Origin: Nephromyces sp. MM_2019
Taxonomy: Eukaryota; Apicomplexa; Aconoidasida; Nephromycida
NCBI GenBank assembly: GCA_015657535.1
Contig: JADHZB010000822.1
Location: forward strand, 1 to 64,000
DNA: 64,000 nt
Reading direction: 5' to 3'
This document shows positions 1 to 17,287 of the stretch, one piece after another. Under the pieces are notes generated by a model. It searched no databases. It was not told the origin of the DNA and saw only the letters and a list, made by a program, of their open reading frames with translations. Every line of letters starts with the position of its first letter. Within the stretch, counting starts at the first letter, position 1. The translations under genes and the position numbers were made by a program.

Positions 1-111
1 AAACACACACAATATATAACATATATATATATATATATATATATCAACAAACACACACACACAATATATATAATATTTATATATATATATATATATACCT
101 CCCATCTGTAG
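1..111. repeat. (CA)n/(TA)n tract, intron 3' end
   Basis: Short CACACA and long TATATA runs fill the window start. They end at a polypyrimidine-poor AG at 110-111, which opens the first readable exon. I read this as the end of an intron of the large gene that follows. Confidence 0.7.
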
Positions 112-1277
112 AAAATAAGATAAAGTTAGACTCAGCACCCAATACACTCCTTAAAAAAATTGCACACACATTATTGATATTAAGAAATTGTGTAAATAAT
201 TTACAAGCACCTACATCTACACACCCTGGAAATTGTATGTACACACACACACAAATTGAATTAATGAAGGCATATATAGGAGAAATTGCTACACACATTA
301 CTCAATTTGACATCACATTTTCAAACAGATTGGAAAGTATATTATCTACACACACACACACACTAACTAAACAGGATAAAACCTATGAAAAATTAGTACC
401 CAAATTTCAAGATAGCTATGATTACACACTTATTTTAGAATTTATAATTCCTATTAAATTTATTAAATCAAATACACACAAAGAATATCACACACTAATG
501 TATTTATATCGTGAAGAATACAAGAAAAATCTATCTTCAAATGATTACACATTTTATACACCCATCCATTATAATGAAAATATATACACACACACACATA
601 AGGATGAGGATAAGGATGAGTATAATACACATGTGTATAATATCTTTGATATATACACACATAAACACAAACACATCAAAAATGTATGTATCAAGCTATG
701 TGTGTATTGTATATATATGTATGTTGTGCTGTATATATATGTATGTATTTATATATGTATATGTTGTATGTATATACGTGTATGTTTGTATGTGTATGTT
801 TGCATATGTGTGTTTGCATATGTGTGTTTGTATGTGTATGTTTGTATGTGTATGTTTGTATGTGTGTATGTTTGTATGTGTGTATGTTTGTGTGTGCTTG
901 TATGTGACAATGAGTAAGTATGTGTGTATGTGTGTGTGTGTTTGTATATGTGTGTGTGTGTGAATGTATGTGTGTGTATATGTGTGTGTGTGTGTATGTG
1001 TGTGTGTGTGTATGTGTGTATGTGTGTGTGTGTGTGTGTGTGTATGTGTTTGTGTATATGCCTTATACAACCGTGTATGTACATATTTATATATATATAT
1101 ATATATACTTGTATAATAAATTATGTGTATTTACAGCAAACTCTAACAGTATTGACTGAGGAATTATTTTCTGATTTCAAATCGACATCTAACTTGATAA
1201 TTAAGTAAACTAAATATATACACACACACATCTATAATTCTGTTCATCTAAATTTCACAGATTACACACCTCTCACC

Positions 1278-1321
<44 letters not shown>

Positions 1322-1423
1322 TACCCTAAGTACATGCACACACTCATACCTTAAATATACACTCACCTATATATACATATATATATATATATATACCCCA
1401 GCTAATGTATATATATATCTAAT

Positions 1424-1455
<32 letters not shown>

Positions 1456-2916
1456 GATCTTATGAAGAATGGAATGCTTTATTAATATTTGAAGGGAAAT
1501 CAGATTTAGGAGGAACTGACTTTACCAACCAACTTACACACACACTGAACACTATAAAAAGCGTTCCTCCTGACCTAGTATGTGTGTGTGTATATATATG
1601 TATATGTTTTTACGAAATTTATTTTGTGTGTGTATTTCTGTCTGTGTGTATATAATTCAATATGTATATATTTCTGTCTATATATATTTTTGTCTATGTG
1701 TATGTTTCTGTCTGTGTGTATATTTCTGTCTATATGTATATTTATAACTTCTGTGTGTATATTTCTGTCTTGTGTGTATATTTATGTCTTGTGAGTATGT
1801 AAAATCCTTGTTAAGTCTACACCTTATATATATATACACACATTTATATATATATATACACATTTATATATATATATACACACATTTATATATATATATA
1901 CACACATCTATATATATATATACATTTATATATATATATACACACATCTATATATATACACACATTTATATATATATATATACACATCTATATATATATA
2001 CACATTTATATATATATATATACACATCTATATATATATACACATTTATATATATATATACACACATCTATATATATACACACATCTATATATATACACA
2101 CATTTATATATAAATGTGTGTGTGTATGTAGAACTCATTGTGTATGAAGGTTGATTTAATGACACATTACCTTTCTAAGATATATTTGAGTACACACAAA
2201 ATAATGGAAATCATTAATAATTTATTATCAAAGGAAATTATTACCAATATTAAATTAATTGATATTTATGTATCATTTTCAAATAAAGAGTCTACACACA
2301 CTACATACACACAAAATATTATAAATTTATTAATGGACTTACCTCATTTTGCACTTATTAATCAAATCTTATATAATTTGGCCTATAAAATGTTTATAAG
2401 TAAAGAATTTGATAAGAATTCCTGGTCAAGTTTATCTTTACACACATACACACTCTTCGATATTGAACCAGTAGCTGATGCTCTTAAAGATAATAGGTGT
2501 GTATCTTAAATAAGGGATAGATGTGTGTGTGTGTGTGTGTGTGTATTATATATATTTATATATATATATGTATGTATGTATACAAGTGTGTGTATATCTA
2601 TGTGTATGTGTGTGTATACATGTGTGTGTGTGTATGTATTGATTTAGTGTATATAGAGATATACATTGAATACATATGTATGTACATATAATTTAAGATG
2701 TGTATGTACTAATGTATAAATTAAATGTGTTAATCTATTTTAATTATATATAATATATTATTTTACACACATTAGAGTATTTGATTTATATGCCTACAAA
2801 TTACTATTATCAAAAACATCCTCCGATATGGTCATAGCTTACAATTTATTGAGAGATATTGATGAGGAGTCATTCAGAAATATAGCACCTAACGGTAAGT
2901 ATATATATATATATAT

Positions 2917-2957
<41 letters not shown>

Positions 2958-5900
2958 CACACACACACACACATTACACATATACATAAACACACAAACA
3001 TACATACACTCACACACACATCACTTTTCACACACATACACATACATACATATACACTCACATCAGATTTTACACAAACACTCACACACACACAAATATA
3101 TATACACACACATATATACACTCACATCACATTTTATACACGCACATATATACACACACACATACATACATACACAAACGCACTCATCATATATACACAT
3201 AAATACACACACATACACACACACATATATACATACACACACACAGATATACATACACACAGATATACATACATATACACCACACACAAACATATATATA
3301 TATATATATATATTATATCAGATAAAATTAGATCTGAAGTTGTTAGTTTACAACTTAAAAAAATTATTAATTTATCAAATCAAATACCTCGCTATGAGTC
3401 TATTATAAGTTGTCTATTACAACACCTATTTACTGTACTTTTGGTATGTGTGTATTTACACACACACTTATATTATATATATATATTTTATTTTTTTTTA
3501 ACAATATGTGTATCTGTATATGTGGATAGGTATATGATCAAATTTTTTATTATTTAATGTATATGTTTATTCCCATATATTTCTATCTCTGTGTGTGTTT
3601 ATATATTTCTATCTCTGTGTGTGTGTTTATATATTTCTATCTCTGTGTCTGTGTGTGTATATTTCTATCTGTGTGTGTGTGTGCGTGTATATTTATATAT
3701 ATAATTATATATATGTGTGTGTATATACTTCTATCTGTGTGTGTGTGTGCGTGTATATTTATATATACAATTATATATATGTGTGTGTATATACTTCTAT
3801 CTGTGTGTGTGTGTGCGTGTATATTTATATATATGATTATATATATGTGTGTGTATATACTTCTATCTATGTGTGTGTGTGCGTGTATATTTATATATAC
3901 AATTATATATATGTGTGTGTATATACTTCTATCTGTGTGTGTGTGTGTGTGCGTCAGACAATGCCCATAGATTTATGTTTTACTATATTGGTAAAATCCT
4001 ATTATGATAAGAAAATTCATTTTTTGGAACCTCCGTACAGTGAATTTCTAACGAATGAAATCTTAACAAAATTTAAGTCAACTACACACACATTTGAAGC
4101 CCCCAGTATTTACCCCACAATCATTTTGTTTAAAAATTGGGTGGAGGTTAGTAAATACATAAATGAAATTGTGTGCATAATGATAGGTGCAAAAATGTAA
4201 CATAATACACATTTTAGTTTATGGAAATGATGTATCTAAATGTATATCTTAATACACAAAATGATGTTTGTAAATTATACGTGTATAGTTCTATAAAAAA
4301 TCTTATATATACATTTACATGTAAGTTTTATAACTGTATGTGTATTTATGAAATTATAGGGTAAATTCGATCAAACACTTAGCTCTCAACAGTGGACAAT
4401 ACTTGAGGCTATGACTTATTTTGTTTCTCAGGTAATATTACTATATAAATTCAATTTTACACACACATAGCATACTTTTTAACCACTCATATATATTTAT
4501 ACCTATGATATATAAATCAATATTATGTGTTTATATGGCTCAATTATACTCGTAGAAAATACGCGTATAGATAATATGTGTGAAAATTTTTTATATTTTT
4601 ATAACTATTTTATGTGTATACACTTATCTCTATATGTGTGTATATAAACTCTCTCTTGTTTTATATTGCTCCTCTATTTGTGTGTATACTTATCATGTAC
4701 ATATATGTGTGTATAGATATCCTCTATATACACCTATGTCTATATTCTTCTGTGTATGTTTGATGTGTGTAGGTGAAAATACCTAATTGTAAGGACCCCA
4801 ATTGGAAATTTGATTTGTTTATGGGCCTCTACATCAAACTCTTAGAGTTAAATTGTTTAGATGAATATCCTTATCTAACAATAATGCGTTCAAAGGAATT
4901 ATTTATGCATATAAACAACGTTATTAATACATTTGAACCGACTCAACAAGGCCAATTAATTTCAGAAATTTTTCAGGTTATTGGGCATAAGATTAGAAAG
5001 TGTGTAGATATAGATTTTGTTAATTCAAAGATAGATAATTCATTCAATAAAGATCCTACACAGCTAACAACACAATTATTTAGGGATTTGAATATATTAG
5101 AATACTACCTGAAGATATTAATAAAAGGGCGTATGGAGTTACTAATAAACATTATTAGTCGAAATCCAACTTCCTTTATTAAAAATTTACACACATTGGC
5201 TACATCTTATTTTATCTTCCGTTGGTCACACCTCAGTAATTTCTTAGTTGATTTTAGGCTTAAACACATGATTAGTCAAACCATCATGTTGGAGTTGAAG
5301 AAAAATTATGACTTTTCAAATATCAAAGCACTAATTGAAATGATATTGTGTAAATTAAAACCTACACAATTTACAAACACCCTTGTACCATCTTCTGTAG
5401 ACCATATATTATTTATTGAATCGTATCTAACCTTCTTATTAACCTTACATCAACACCCTCTCAGTGATGATTTCAATACACATTTCCAAAATTTGTTAGG
5501 TATAGAAACGAATTCGACAATTTCATTGAAACGATCACAAACAAAGAACTTAAATCACACCACACTTATAGAAGAACATATGTGTAACTTCTTTAGACAC
5601 AATAGGGAAATAAAACCACTGTTTTGCTTAAACTCAGAAAATGTAAACTCACTATTAGATCGTTTTTCATTCTTTCTTAAACCCTGGACAAATTCTATTG
5701 ATTTCCGCATAGATATTCAACAACTCTCTATTAAATACACATCTCCTAAAACGATGTTACACACAATTAACCACCTCATATCTAGTTCTCACAATAATAA
5801 ACAGAATAATACAGGACCACCAGTAGGTGAACTTAGCTTCAAAATTAAACTTGATCGATTGCCCGACATTTCGCTAGTGTATGTACACATGTTTTTACTG

Positions 5901-8106
5901 GAGTGCTGTTTAGCGAATATACCTGGAGCTATTCAAATATCATTATTTGATTCAAATCTTGATAATAAACCTAACAACGTGTTTGATAAAGAATTTCAAA
6001 CAAAACAAAGTGGAACTCAAAGTGATCAAACCAAATCTTATGATATAATTTCTAGTCCATGTACGGAATTAAATATGGTGAAACTCAGCCCATACTTTAT
6101 ATCTGCCAGTTCTAATTTGTTTTGCTTATTCTATTTCTGGATTAAGCCACTCAGTGTTCCTAATAGAATATTACTTGAACCAAGTACATTTACAAGTTGT
6201 TTAAATACATTCAATGAATCTATGGACCTACAATTTTATGAGATTTGGAGGACAAAGATTTTAGAAGCTTGCAAACAATTTGATGAATTTGATTTTCCAT
6301 TCAGTACACACAATACTAATTTCCGACAAAATAACACCACTCCCAAACCAATTCCTAGTATTTACAACACTTATGGTACCATATGTAAGAATCTATTCCA
6401 CCTAATCGATACACTACTATTTAGTTCTAATTTGTTTCCCATTTCATCATCGTGTTTGGATATGAGACGTACCGATGAAAAGTATATCATTAAGCCCCCT
6501 ATACGATTATCAGATAGGGGTCCCGTAGCATCTGAGAAACTTGATGATCGGTTTAAGGATCATCTTGTAATATTTAAGGAATTATTCAATCCATTTATAG
6601 ACTTTTTAGCTGCAACACCCTTGCACAATAAATCAAACATAAACATGGATGAAAATAATAATATATATGGACTTATATCCATAGATATTGGAAACTATAT
6701 ATTCAAATACTTCACAGAGAACCCTTTCGAAACAAAATTATGGAAATTACTATCAGGAACGATGGCTACAAACTCAATTGTTAGTGTCAAAGCTGAATCG
6801 AAGAGTATTGGAGAACTTGTAATTGTTACACCCAATACCCCTGAGAATAATGATTACACAATGAATAATCTCACTCATCGAGAAAACTCTTATGCTTTGA
6901 GCAACACCAAATCTACCAACAAATTGAAGGAAAATGAGAGTGATGATTACCAACTCTTAGAAGTTCTATTTTACCGCTGTTCAATTATGTATAGTTTAAA
7001 ACATTTGACCTCATCCAGAACCATTCTACTAAATGAGTTAACACACCTTTTACTCTTGCAAGCCGATTTTGTACATTTTAAATATCATGATTTACTAGGC
7101 ACTCTAAGATTCTTATATGATCCACCTGTAGCTAATGAAACATTAGAACGATTCACTTTAGATAATCATGGTATAGAAAATTGTTTATTTTTTTTCTCCA
7201 CGTTATGTTTAGATAAGCCTCATGATTCAGAATTTCTAGAATTAGATAGAAAGGTTGAAATTGGTGTAGATATCCTAGATTCTGTTATATTGCTACACCT
7301 ACGGAATTTATTTAACAGGATAGACAGGTCCAGTTATTTAGGGATGTCAAACCTCTACAATCAATATGATGCCAAACGCATTCGTTTTATAACCAATATG
7401 TCTATCTATAGTATTTTTTCCTATTGTTTATCGTCGAATACAAATCAACATTATGTTTCGACACAATATGACCTTGTAACATTATCAAGCAATCAATTAA
7501 ATGGGTAATTACATAGGCTATAACATTTATTTAAATACTTTATGAATAGCTATATATATACTTTAAATTTATCTTCATCTATGAATTTTTACACTATCTC
7601 ATTCCTGAATGTATAGAATCTAAGAAAAAATGCAAAAAATTTCACTCATAAAATTAATTCAGTATAACAAGAATTATATATAAACATAACTAATTTCTTA
7701 ATTTTTCAGAAGCAAGAATATATTTTCAAAAAAATTAAAGGGTGAAACATTTTGGCCCACTGTTTATACTAAATTTGAGAAATCGGGAGACTTTTATAAC
7801 TCCTCACGACATTTTATTGTTTGTGCTTGGTTTCAATTAATCTTGGGCTTATCTAATAGTAGGAATGTAGTACCTCAAGATCAAGCTAAATATCTGAATA
7901 TACTAAAATCAATGTTAGAAGCTCGGCTAAACTCAATCTCAATAAGAAATGATGTAAAATTATTAAATGAACTTGTGTCCGTTGTAAACAACTACGTTCA
8001 CAAGCAATTAAACTCAGACATTTATAAGAAGTCTGATACACTAACTAAAAAGGAATACCGAGAATTATTTCTTGGAATAATTAGATTATGTTACCAAAAT
8101 GAGTAA
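112..8106 (+). CDS. Large helical protein of unknown function, 5' end outside the window
   Basis: I assign ten exons: 112-683, 1137-1204, 1457-1577, 2132-2496, 2776-2894, 3322-3443, 3958-4146, 4360-4431, 4773-7504 and 7710-8106. All phases match, giving about 1585 residues with a normal stop. The N-terminus lies before the window. The product is rich in Leu, Ile, Asn and Lys and looks mostly alpha-helical. I saw no signal peptide, membrane segment or catalytic motif, and I do not recognise the family; a HEAT/ARM-like scaffold is only a guess. The first exons carry ACACAC runs that encode Thr-His stretches, such as the one near 584-598. Several introns begin GTATGTGTG and are filled with TG and TA repeats. 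Exon 9 (911 codons) is by far the longest and holds most of the ordered-looking sequence. Confidence is high that this is one gene and low on what it does. Confidence 0.8.
684..1136 (+). repeat. (TG)n-rich intron
   Basis: This intron is almost entirely TGTGTA/TGTGTG on the sense strand, followed by a (TA) run near 1088-1107. It starts GTATGT and ends TTTACAG. The repeats leave several frames open on both strands, and those frames are artefacts. Confidence 0.85.
1205..1456 (+). repeat. Intron with opposed (CA)n and (TG)n tracts
   Basis: An uninterrupted (CA) tract lies at about 1280-1318, and a (TG) tract at about 1426-1454 ends directly in the TAG acceptor. The two are complementary in RNA and could pair. 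A (TA) run lies between them near 1376-1394. Confidence 0.85.
1578..2131 (+). repeat. Intron built of TTTCTGTCTGTGTGTATA and TATATACACACAT repeats
   Basis: The first half repeats a TTTCTGTCTgTGTGTATA motif. From about 1823 to 2113, imperfect units of roughly 20-28 bases alternate (TA)n with ACACAT. It runs from donor GTATGTGTG to an acceptor TATGTAG. Confidence 0.8.
2497..2775 (+). repeat. TG-rich intron
   Basis: The intron starts with GTGTGTATC, has (TG) runs at 2523-2544 and 2586-2637, and then becomes ordinary AT-rich sequence before the ACACATTAG acceptor. Confidence 0.75.
2895..3321 (+). repeat. CA-rich intron
   Basis: (TA) runs at both edges enclose about 330 bases of CACACA and ACATACATA. 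Unlike most introns of this gene, it is CA-rich rather than TG-rich on the sense strand. Splicing uses GTAAGT and ATATCAG. Confidence 0.8.
3661..3957 (+). repeat. 66-base tandem repeat ending at a splice acceptor
   Basis: The GCGTGTATATTTATATATA core recurs at about 3683, 3749, 3815 and 3881, exactly 66 bases apart. Each unit also contains TATACTTCTATCTGTGTG. A final partial copy carries GCGTCAG at 3951-3957, the acceptor of exon 3958-4146. The acceptor is therefore part of the repeat unit, altered from GCGTGTA to GCGTCAG. Confidence 0.85.
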
Positions 8107-8866
8107 GTTTAGATAGAAATTTACCTACATTATTTTTAAATATATCGCTTAAATCATATGAAAAATTTTAGAACGATTTCTTTAGTCTATAAAAATATTG
8201 TTTCTGAAATATAGAGTTAAGTTACACAAAATCCGACTTAAATCACTATAATTTACACTAGCAATTTTTTTCACTCCTGTCCATTATATTGTCTAATTAC
8301 TAAAAAGCCATTATGCTATTAATAAAATTGTGTCATTAATGCAAACCTTTGAATTCAATCCATTTGATTAATTTTCTGTTTTTTAGACTCACAAAGCAAT
8401 CTGTATTGAAAGTTTTTAAGCAACTATAAAATTTTTATATCTATTATATATTATTTTTCAACAGACCAACTTTTCCTGTTATTTTATATCTACTCTAGTA
8501 ATTATGTTTTATGCATAAAATTGAATAATTTTAAAAGCCTAAAATTTAATTTTTATTGAAGTTTTATTACTTCTTTGCTAGTACTGAACTTTTTATTATA
8601 ACTTATATAGACTACATCCATCACAGATTAGCCTTCCATCTCCTGTATATTTTTAAAATATTGAATTATAAAATAACTTGCTGCATAATTTTTGTTTCAA
8701 CAAGTATTATCTATAATATCAGGTTATATATATTGTCATTTACACTAACCATATGAGAACTTCTTAAGATTTTTCTATCAATCTTTTAACCTCTTCATCT
8801 AAGATTTATCGAGCATAGATTTTTTTTAATTCATAAAGGTTTTGAACCTTTGGAAAAAGAACTACT
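8107..8866. other. Convergent spacer, no gene seen
   Basis: AT-rich spacer between the large gene (+) and the Dpy-30 gene (-), presumably holding both 3' UTRs. The small open frame at 8556-8756 has low-complexity codon use and I do not support it. Confidence 0.6.
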
Positions 8867-9223
8867 TTAGTGACCTGTAGGCATCTCTTTTTCCAAACCA
8901 ATAGTTATTAAGCAATGACCCAAGTATTGGAGTGGGTTCTTAGGTCTATTTAGAGCAATATAACACAAGGTTTGTATTAGGTATGGGAAAACAAATTTTG
9001 AAAGATATTCTTCATCAGATTGGATTTTTGGATCGTTCTTTATTTTCTCTAAAATACTTTGATCAAACTCTTTTAAGCTTTCCTTATCAAAATCTATCAA
9101 CTCGTTATTTTCCGAGTCCTCGAAGCCAGTATCGACTAAATCTCCATTGCTATTATGTGTTTTAGATATCGAGTCTGATGAATATAAATTTGAATTATCA
9201 TTCTGGAGTTTTTCATCTGCCAT
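8867..9223 (-). CDS. Dpy-30 domain protein, 118 aa
   Basis: A single exon with an ATG at 9223. Residues 1-65 are acidic, Ser/Asn-rich and probably disordered. Residues about 73-107 match the Dpy-30 motif: a YLSKFVFPYL helix, then ALNRPKNPLQYLG. Known Dpy-30/RIIa-type modules form four-helix dimers that dock amphipathic helices. They occur in the COMPASS/MLL histone methylase core subunit DPY30 and in ciliary radial-spoke and adenylate-kinase-linked proteins. The sequence alone does not say which role applies. The small size fits DPY30 itself, but IFT88 and gamma-tubulin in the same window make a ciliary role possible. No introns, unlike its neighbours. Confidence 0.8.
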   Translation of the reverse strand: MADEKLQNDNSNLYSSDSISKTHNSNGDLVDTGFEDSENNELIDFDKESLKEFDQSILEKIKNDPKIQSDEEYLSKFVFPYLIQTLCYIALNRPKNPLQYLGHCLITIGLEKEMPTGH

Positions 9224-13236
<4,013 letters not shown>

Positions 13237-13561
13237 CTCTGATAACATTAGCAAGGTCATCTTAAGCTCTCAACAACTCCGTAAATTTTATTGGAACCTA
13301 GGATCCCCTAATGGATGACTAAAATTCGAAATGCTAGTATTTCAAGGCATATAAGGATTCCCTCAAACATATTATTTGTTATTTTTTGGAACTGCACCTT
13401 TTTTTTGTCATTTTTATTTAAATTATCTGGAAATTTTACTCTTCAATACTTTTCTTAATATATGAATTTAAGTATGAAACGGAGCTAGCATCATAAATTT
13501 AATAAAATAATTTTTGATTTATTGTACATTTTATTACAGTCTATTGCATTTATGCTCAAGT
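13237..13561. other. Convergent 3' spacer
   Basis: 325 bases between the gamma-tubulin stop and the stop of the opposite gene. AT-rich, no feature seen. An alternative last exon of gamma-tubulin up to 13318 is open in another frame but is not needed. Confidence 0.5.
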
Positions 13562-16340
13562 TTAAGGACTGCTCACAGGTGGCCCTTTAGGCTTTACTTT
13601 TGGAGATAGAACTTCCACTGATTCATCATTGTATCGATGATCTACACTTTTGCGAACATGATCTATTTTTTCTATAACATCTAAATCTAAATTTTCATTG
13701 CCCTTATCTTCGATTTTCATTGAAGGTACCTTTTTAGAAATTTTTGGACTTTTTTTCATCATTACTTTCGGGATCTGTTGTATAGATTTTGAGCTATCTA
13801 CATCCGCGCTGCTTACCTCATTCTGTGATTTTGTTGTTCTTGGGAGACCTTTGGATAAAACACTTGGCATTTTCTTTGGGGCTTCTTTTAAGTTCTTTAT
13901 AGACTCTCCCTCAGTTATATTTTTTCTATCTGTATCTTATAAGTTAAATTTGATAGATTTTCTACTATGCTAACAAATTAAAGCTTGTATAAGATCTTAC
14001 TCACCAGCTTGATAATTAGATTTTGTTATACTAGTACTATCAACAGTTTTGAGTGGGAACTCATCAATTGGTCTTTCTATAAGGTCATTCTGTTTCTGAT
14101 TGGACTTTACTTTTATTATATTTGATTGGTTCTGAATTTCATTAGGAATCTTTTTGCTAAAATTTTCAGATGCTTTACTAATTTGCTCGTTAAGGACTGT
14201 ATTTTTTAAGACAAATTTTTCATTTTCAGCTTCTTTCACATCAGAGAGATTTATTTTTGAGGTTAGTTTCTTATCAGTAATTGTTGATTTTTTATCAGTT
14301 ATAATTTTTGGTGTTCTCCTTTTGGTTTCTTCATTTTTTGAATCATTATATAGTTTATCCACACTTATTGAAGGCCAGTCAGATTTATCTACGCCTTTTG
14401 AATCTGAAATTGTTTTCAAAAACATGTATATGGTAGAACTTTTTTTCCCGTGAATTTTAATCTGATCATAAGTCTCACTGTTACCGTATGAATATCTATT
14501 TTTTTCTGCTCTGTACTCATACATCGATGCTTCGAAATCATTTGCCGAAAGATCTGAGAATGATATCGAAAGAAAAAATTTCTTACAACATTCCTAGTTA
14601 AACAAGTGAATTCTATTGACAAATTCCAAAACGTTGAGACTCCACTAACTTTCAGAGCCCTTATTAATCAAATTCATTTCTCTGAAAGTTGGCTTAGCTA
14701 GTAAAGGATTCATCTCACTTATTGCAACCATTTTCACTGATAATGGAGTCTGTTTCCAGCTTGAACTGAGATTCAACCAAGACCTGTCCTTGGATAAGAT
14801 CGAAAGCCACCTTAACTCAGTTGGTGCATAATCCCAAGTTATATATGAATTTAACCAATCTCGGTTTCTTGTTGATACTGATAACCATTTCAAATCGGTG
14901 CCAATTTCATGCCACCTAGTTAATTATTATATATTATTATTGCTTTGATATATTAAAGATATGATTTATAATAGCTGTTGACCTATCAACTTCAGATAAC
15001 CAGCCTGGTTCTTTTTGCTCGGTTGCAATCCATTGTAAATCCAATGAAGACCCTTAAAACAATATATAAACTAAACTGCACAAAATCCATTGGATAGAAG
15101 ATATTCTAAATAAATTACTGCAATACAGCTCCTCATTTTCATCATTAGATCCAATGGTATTAGAATTTCTTTCCAACTAGAATATTTACATAGAATAATA
15201 AAATAGTATTTAAGTAGCTAGAAAAATTCAATTTTTACCATGTCATATTTGAGTTGTAACAATTTCTTTATATTCTGTTGAATTTCTTTCATTTCTGGAC
15301 TTTGCTATAAAAAATTAAAACATTCATTTAATAATTACAACTTACTCTCATTGCTTTTTCGATGATATTGGATGGCTATAGCTTATATATAAACACCCAA
15401 GACATTAACAGTATTTAACTTACAATGGGTAGATGATTGATCAATACTAACCCATCAGGTAGAACTGTATATACTGGATTAAAAGAAATTGTTTAATCGA
15501 TTTGATTTCATTAAAAATGATTTAAAAACTGCAGATTTACTCGGCTTCTTATGATTATGAATCAATATTTTCATAAATTTCGATACAAAACTAGTTAATA
15601 AAGCCAAATCGGTACAAGCAACAATAGCTTTGGAGCTTCTTTTGTCATCCTAGAATGTTGAGTAATTAATATAGAAAGAAATTTAAATATTCGTTCAGCT
15701 CACTTCTAAGTTTTTTATTCTGAATTTAAGACCCTCCAGCTTAATTTTCAATTCTTTATTGTTTTTTATAAGCCTGTTGAGAGTTATATAAATACACTAC
15801 AATTACTGGAAAAATATCCTTTTTACATTTCATTCTCCTTTTTTTCGAACTCCAATAAAGCTTTCAGGTTTCTTATTTGTGATTCATAGTACTGAAATTG
15901 ACAATTTTCAAAGAAATTTTATTATAACAAAAAATATTTCAATTAAGTGATGAGTAGATCACTTTTGGCAGAAGCAATTCACCTTTGCTTTCTCAATAGG
16001 CAGATATCCAATTCTGTTTGAAATTTGATGAGGATAAAACCTTCCTAACCTAATTCAATAGATAATGTTTTTAAAATTTATTTATCAATTTCTAAGCCCC
16101 TTCATTAACGAATGTGTGATACGTTATAGATTTTTATTAACTTCACTCTCACAAAGCAATCAAGTTTTGAATGAAACAACGCTTTTGAGAGTACTACGGT
16201 TATTTTGATGTTTTAACACTATTCGAATAGAAATAAAATTTTCCTATATATCAAAACAATTATCTCTCACTTCTTATTTGAGTAACTGCTTTGGGACTCA
16301 ACTCCCCTCCAGTGGTTATAAAAGGGCTTGTTAAGTACAT
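13562..16340 (-). CDS. Coiled-coil protein with 26-residue Trp repeats, 612 aa
   Basis: Thirteen exons in consistent phase: 16271-16340, 15983-16044, 15827-15891, 15704-15773, 15541-15649, 15424-15473, 15346-15375, 15239-15304, 15119-15176, 14983-15052, 14650-14915, 14005-14553 and 13562-13935. Residues about 45-90 are charged and heptad-like (coiled coil). Residues about 195-300 hold four degenerate repeats with the pattern W-x6-T-x-L-[KR]-W-L-S-x4-[DN]-R-x-W-L-N. Two copies are clear, starting WHEIGTDLKWLS and WDYAPTELRWLS; one on each side is weaker. Residues about 305-612 are Lys/Ser/Asp-rich and probably disordered. I do not recognise the family. The start ATG is the first in frame in that exon, and an upstream exon cannot be excluded because TTTAATAACAG precedes it. 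The architecture suggests a structural or scaffold protein, which is inference only. Confidence 0.75.
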
Positions 16341-17287
16341 CACTGTCTCTTGCCCACTGTTATTAAATAGTGATTTTTATTGAAAACGATTGATCAAAGT
16401 TTGTGAATTCAAGAATTATAATTTTCTACATTTAAAATCACAAAATTTATATTACATTACCATTGTAGACGACCTAGTTTGATAAATCCCAATATTATAG
16501 AAATTACATTCAAAAACTCACTGGTTATTTAAAGAAGTTTATTGTGAAGATTCAAGTTATAATAAATGAAAATTTATTTATAATAGGTTTTCAAAAAAAT
16601 AACCAGAATTATAATTGAAAATTGTTGGAAATAGTGATACTAATTTTAGCTATCTATAATAAATTAGAAATTGAAATTGAATTATATAAATCTAGTTGAA
16701 CTTGTTAGCAATTTTTTATACCATTCTAAGTCTCCGTAAGCCATAAGAATATAATTCTGGCTAGAATATTTTAACAGTTTTTAAATTAATTTATTAGTAA
16801 CTATGTTAACCTAGAATATTATAAATCATTGTTGAATAGAATGCAAGCATGTTTTAAGTTAAAAATTCTGAGAAAAATTTTAATAAAATTTTTACAACTA
16901 AAAAATGATATTGAAATAAAATGAGCTACAAATTAATAAATTAATCATACATAATATTTAAATTTAACTCTTCAATATTTTATTTTCTCTTTAAACATAA
17001 ACTAATATTTTTTTATCAACATTTTGGAAGTATTTTTCTTCATTCAGTTTTAAATGAAAATTGTACTATTTTGGTTTACAAAACTCTGGGCTTAGCCCTC
17101 AATATAGTTTGAATGTGAATATAAACAGTTATAGTTTTAGCAAAACTCACTTAGTTGCATAGTTTTTGTTGCTTGATAGTTGGAATTTTAGTTAGTTTAC
17201 AACAATTTAAGTTACGGGATTAAGTAAGTTTTCAATTAAAAAATTCATTACAAGCATATTTAATCGAAATCAACCAAACTATCAAAA
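16341..17287. other. Divergent spacer, putative promoters
   Basis: About 950 bases of very AT-rich sequence between two divergently transcribed genes. It should carry both promoters. I saw no motif I can defend and no open frame of note. Confidence 0.5.

Noticed and set aside
174..1208. Overlapping CVCVYVCM and HTHTHTHT frames on both strands
   Set aside because: Frames created by TG/CA dinucleotide repeats. Only the 112-683 and 1137-1204 exons have non-repetitive coding sequence and matching phases.
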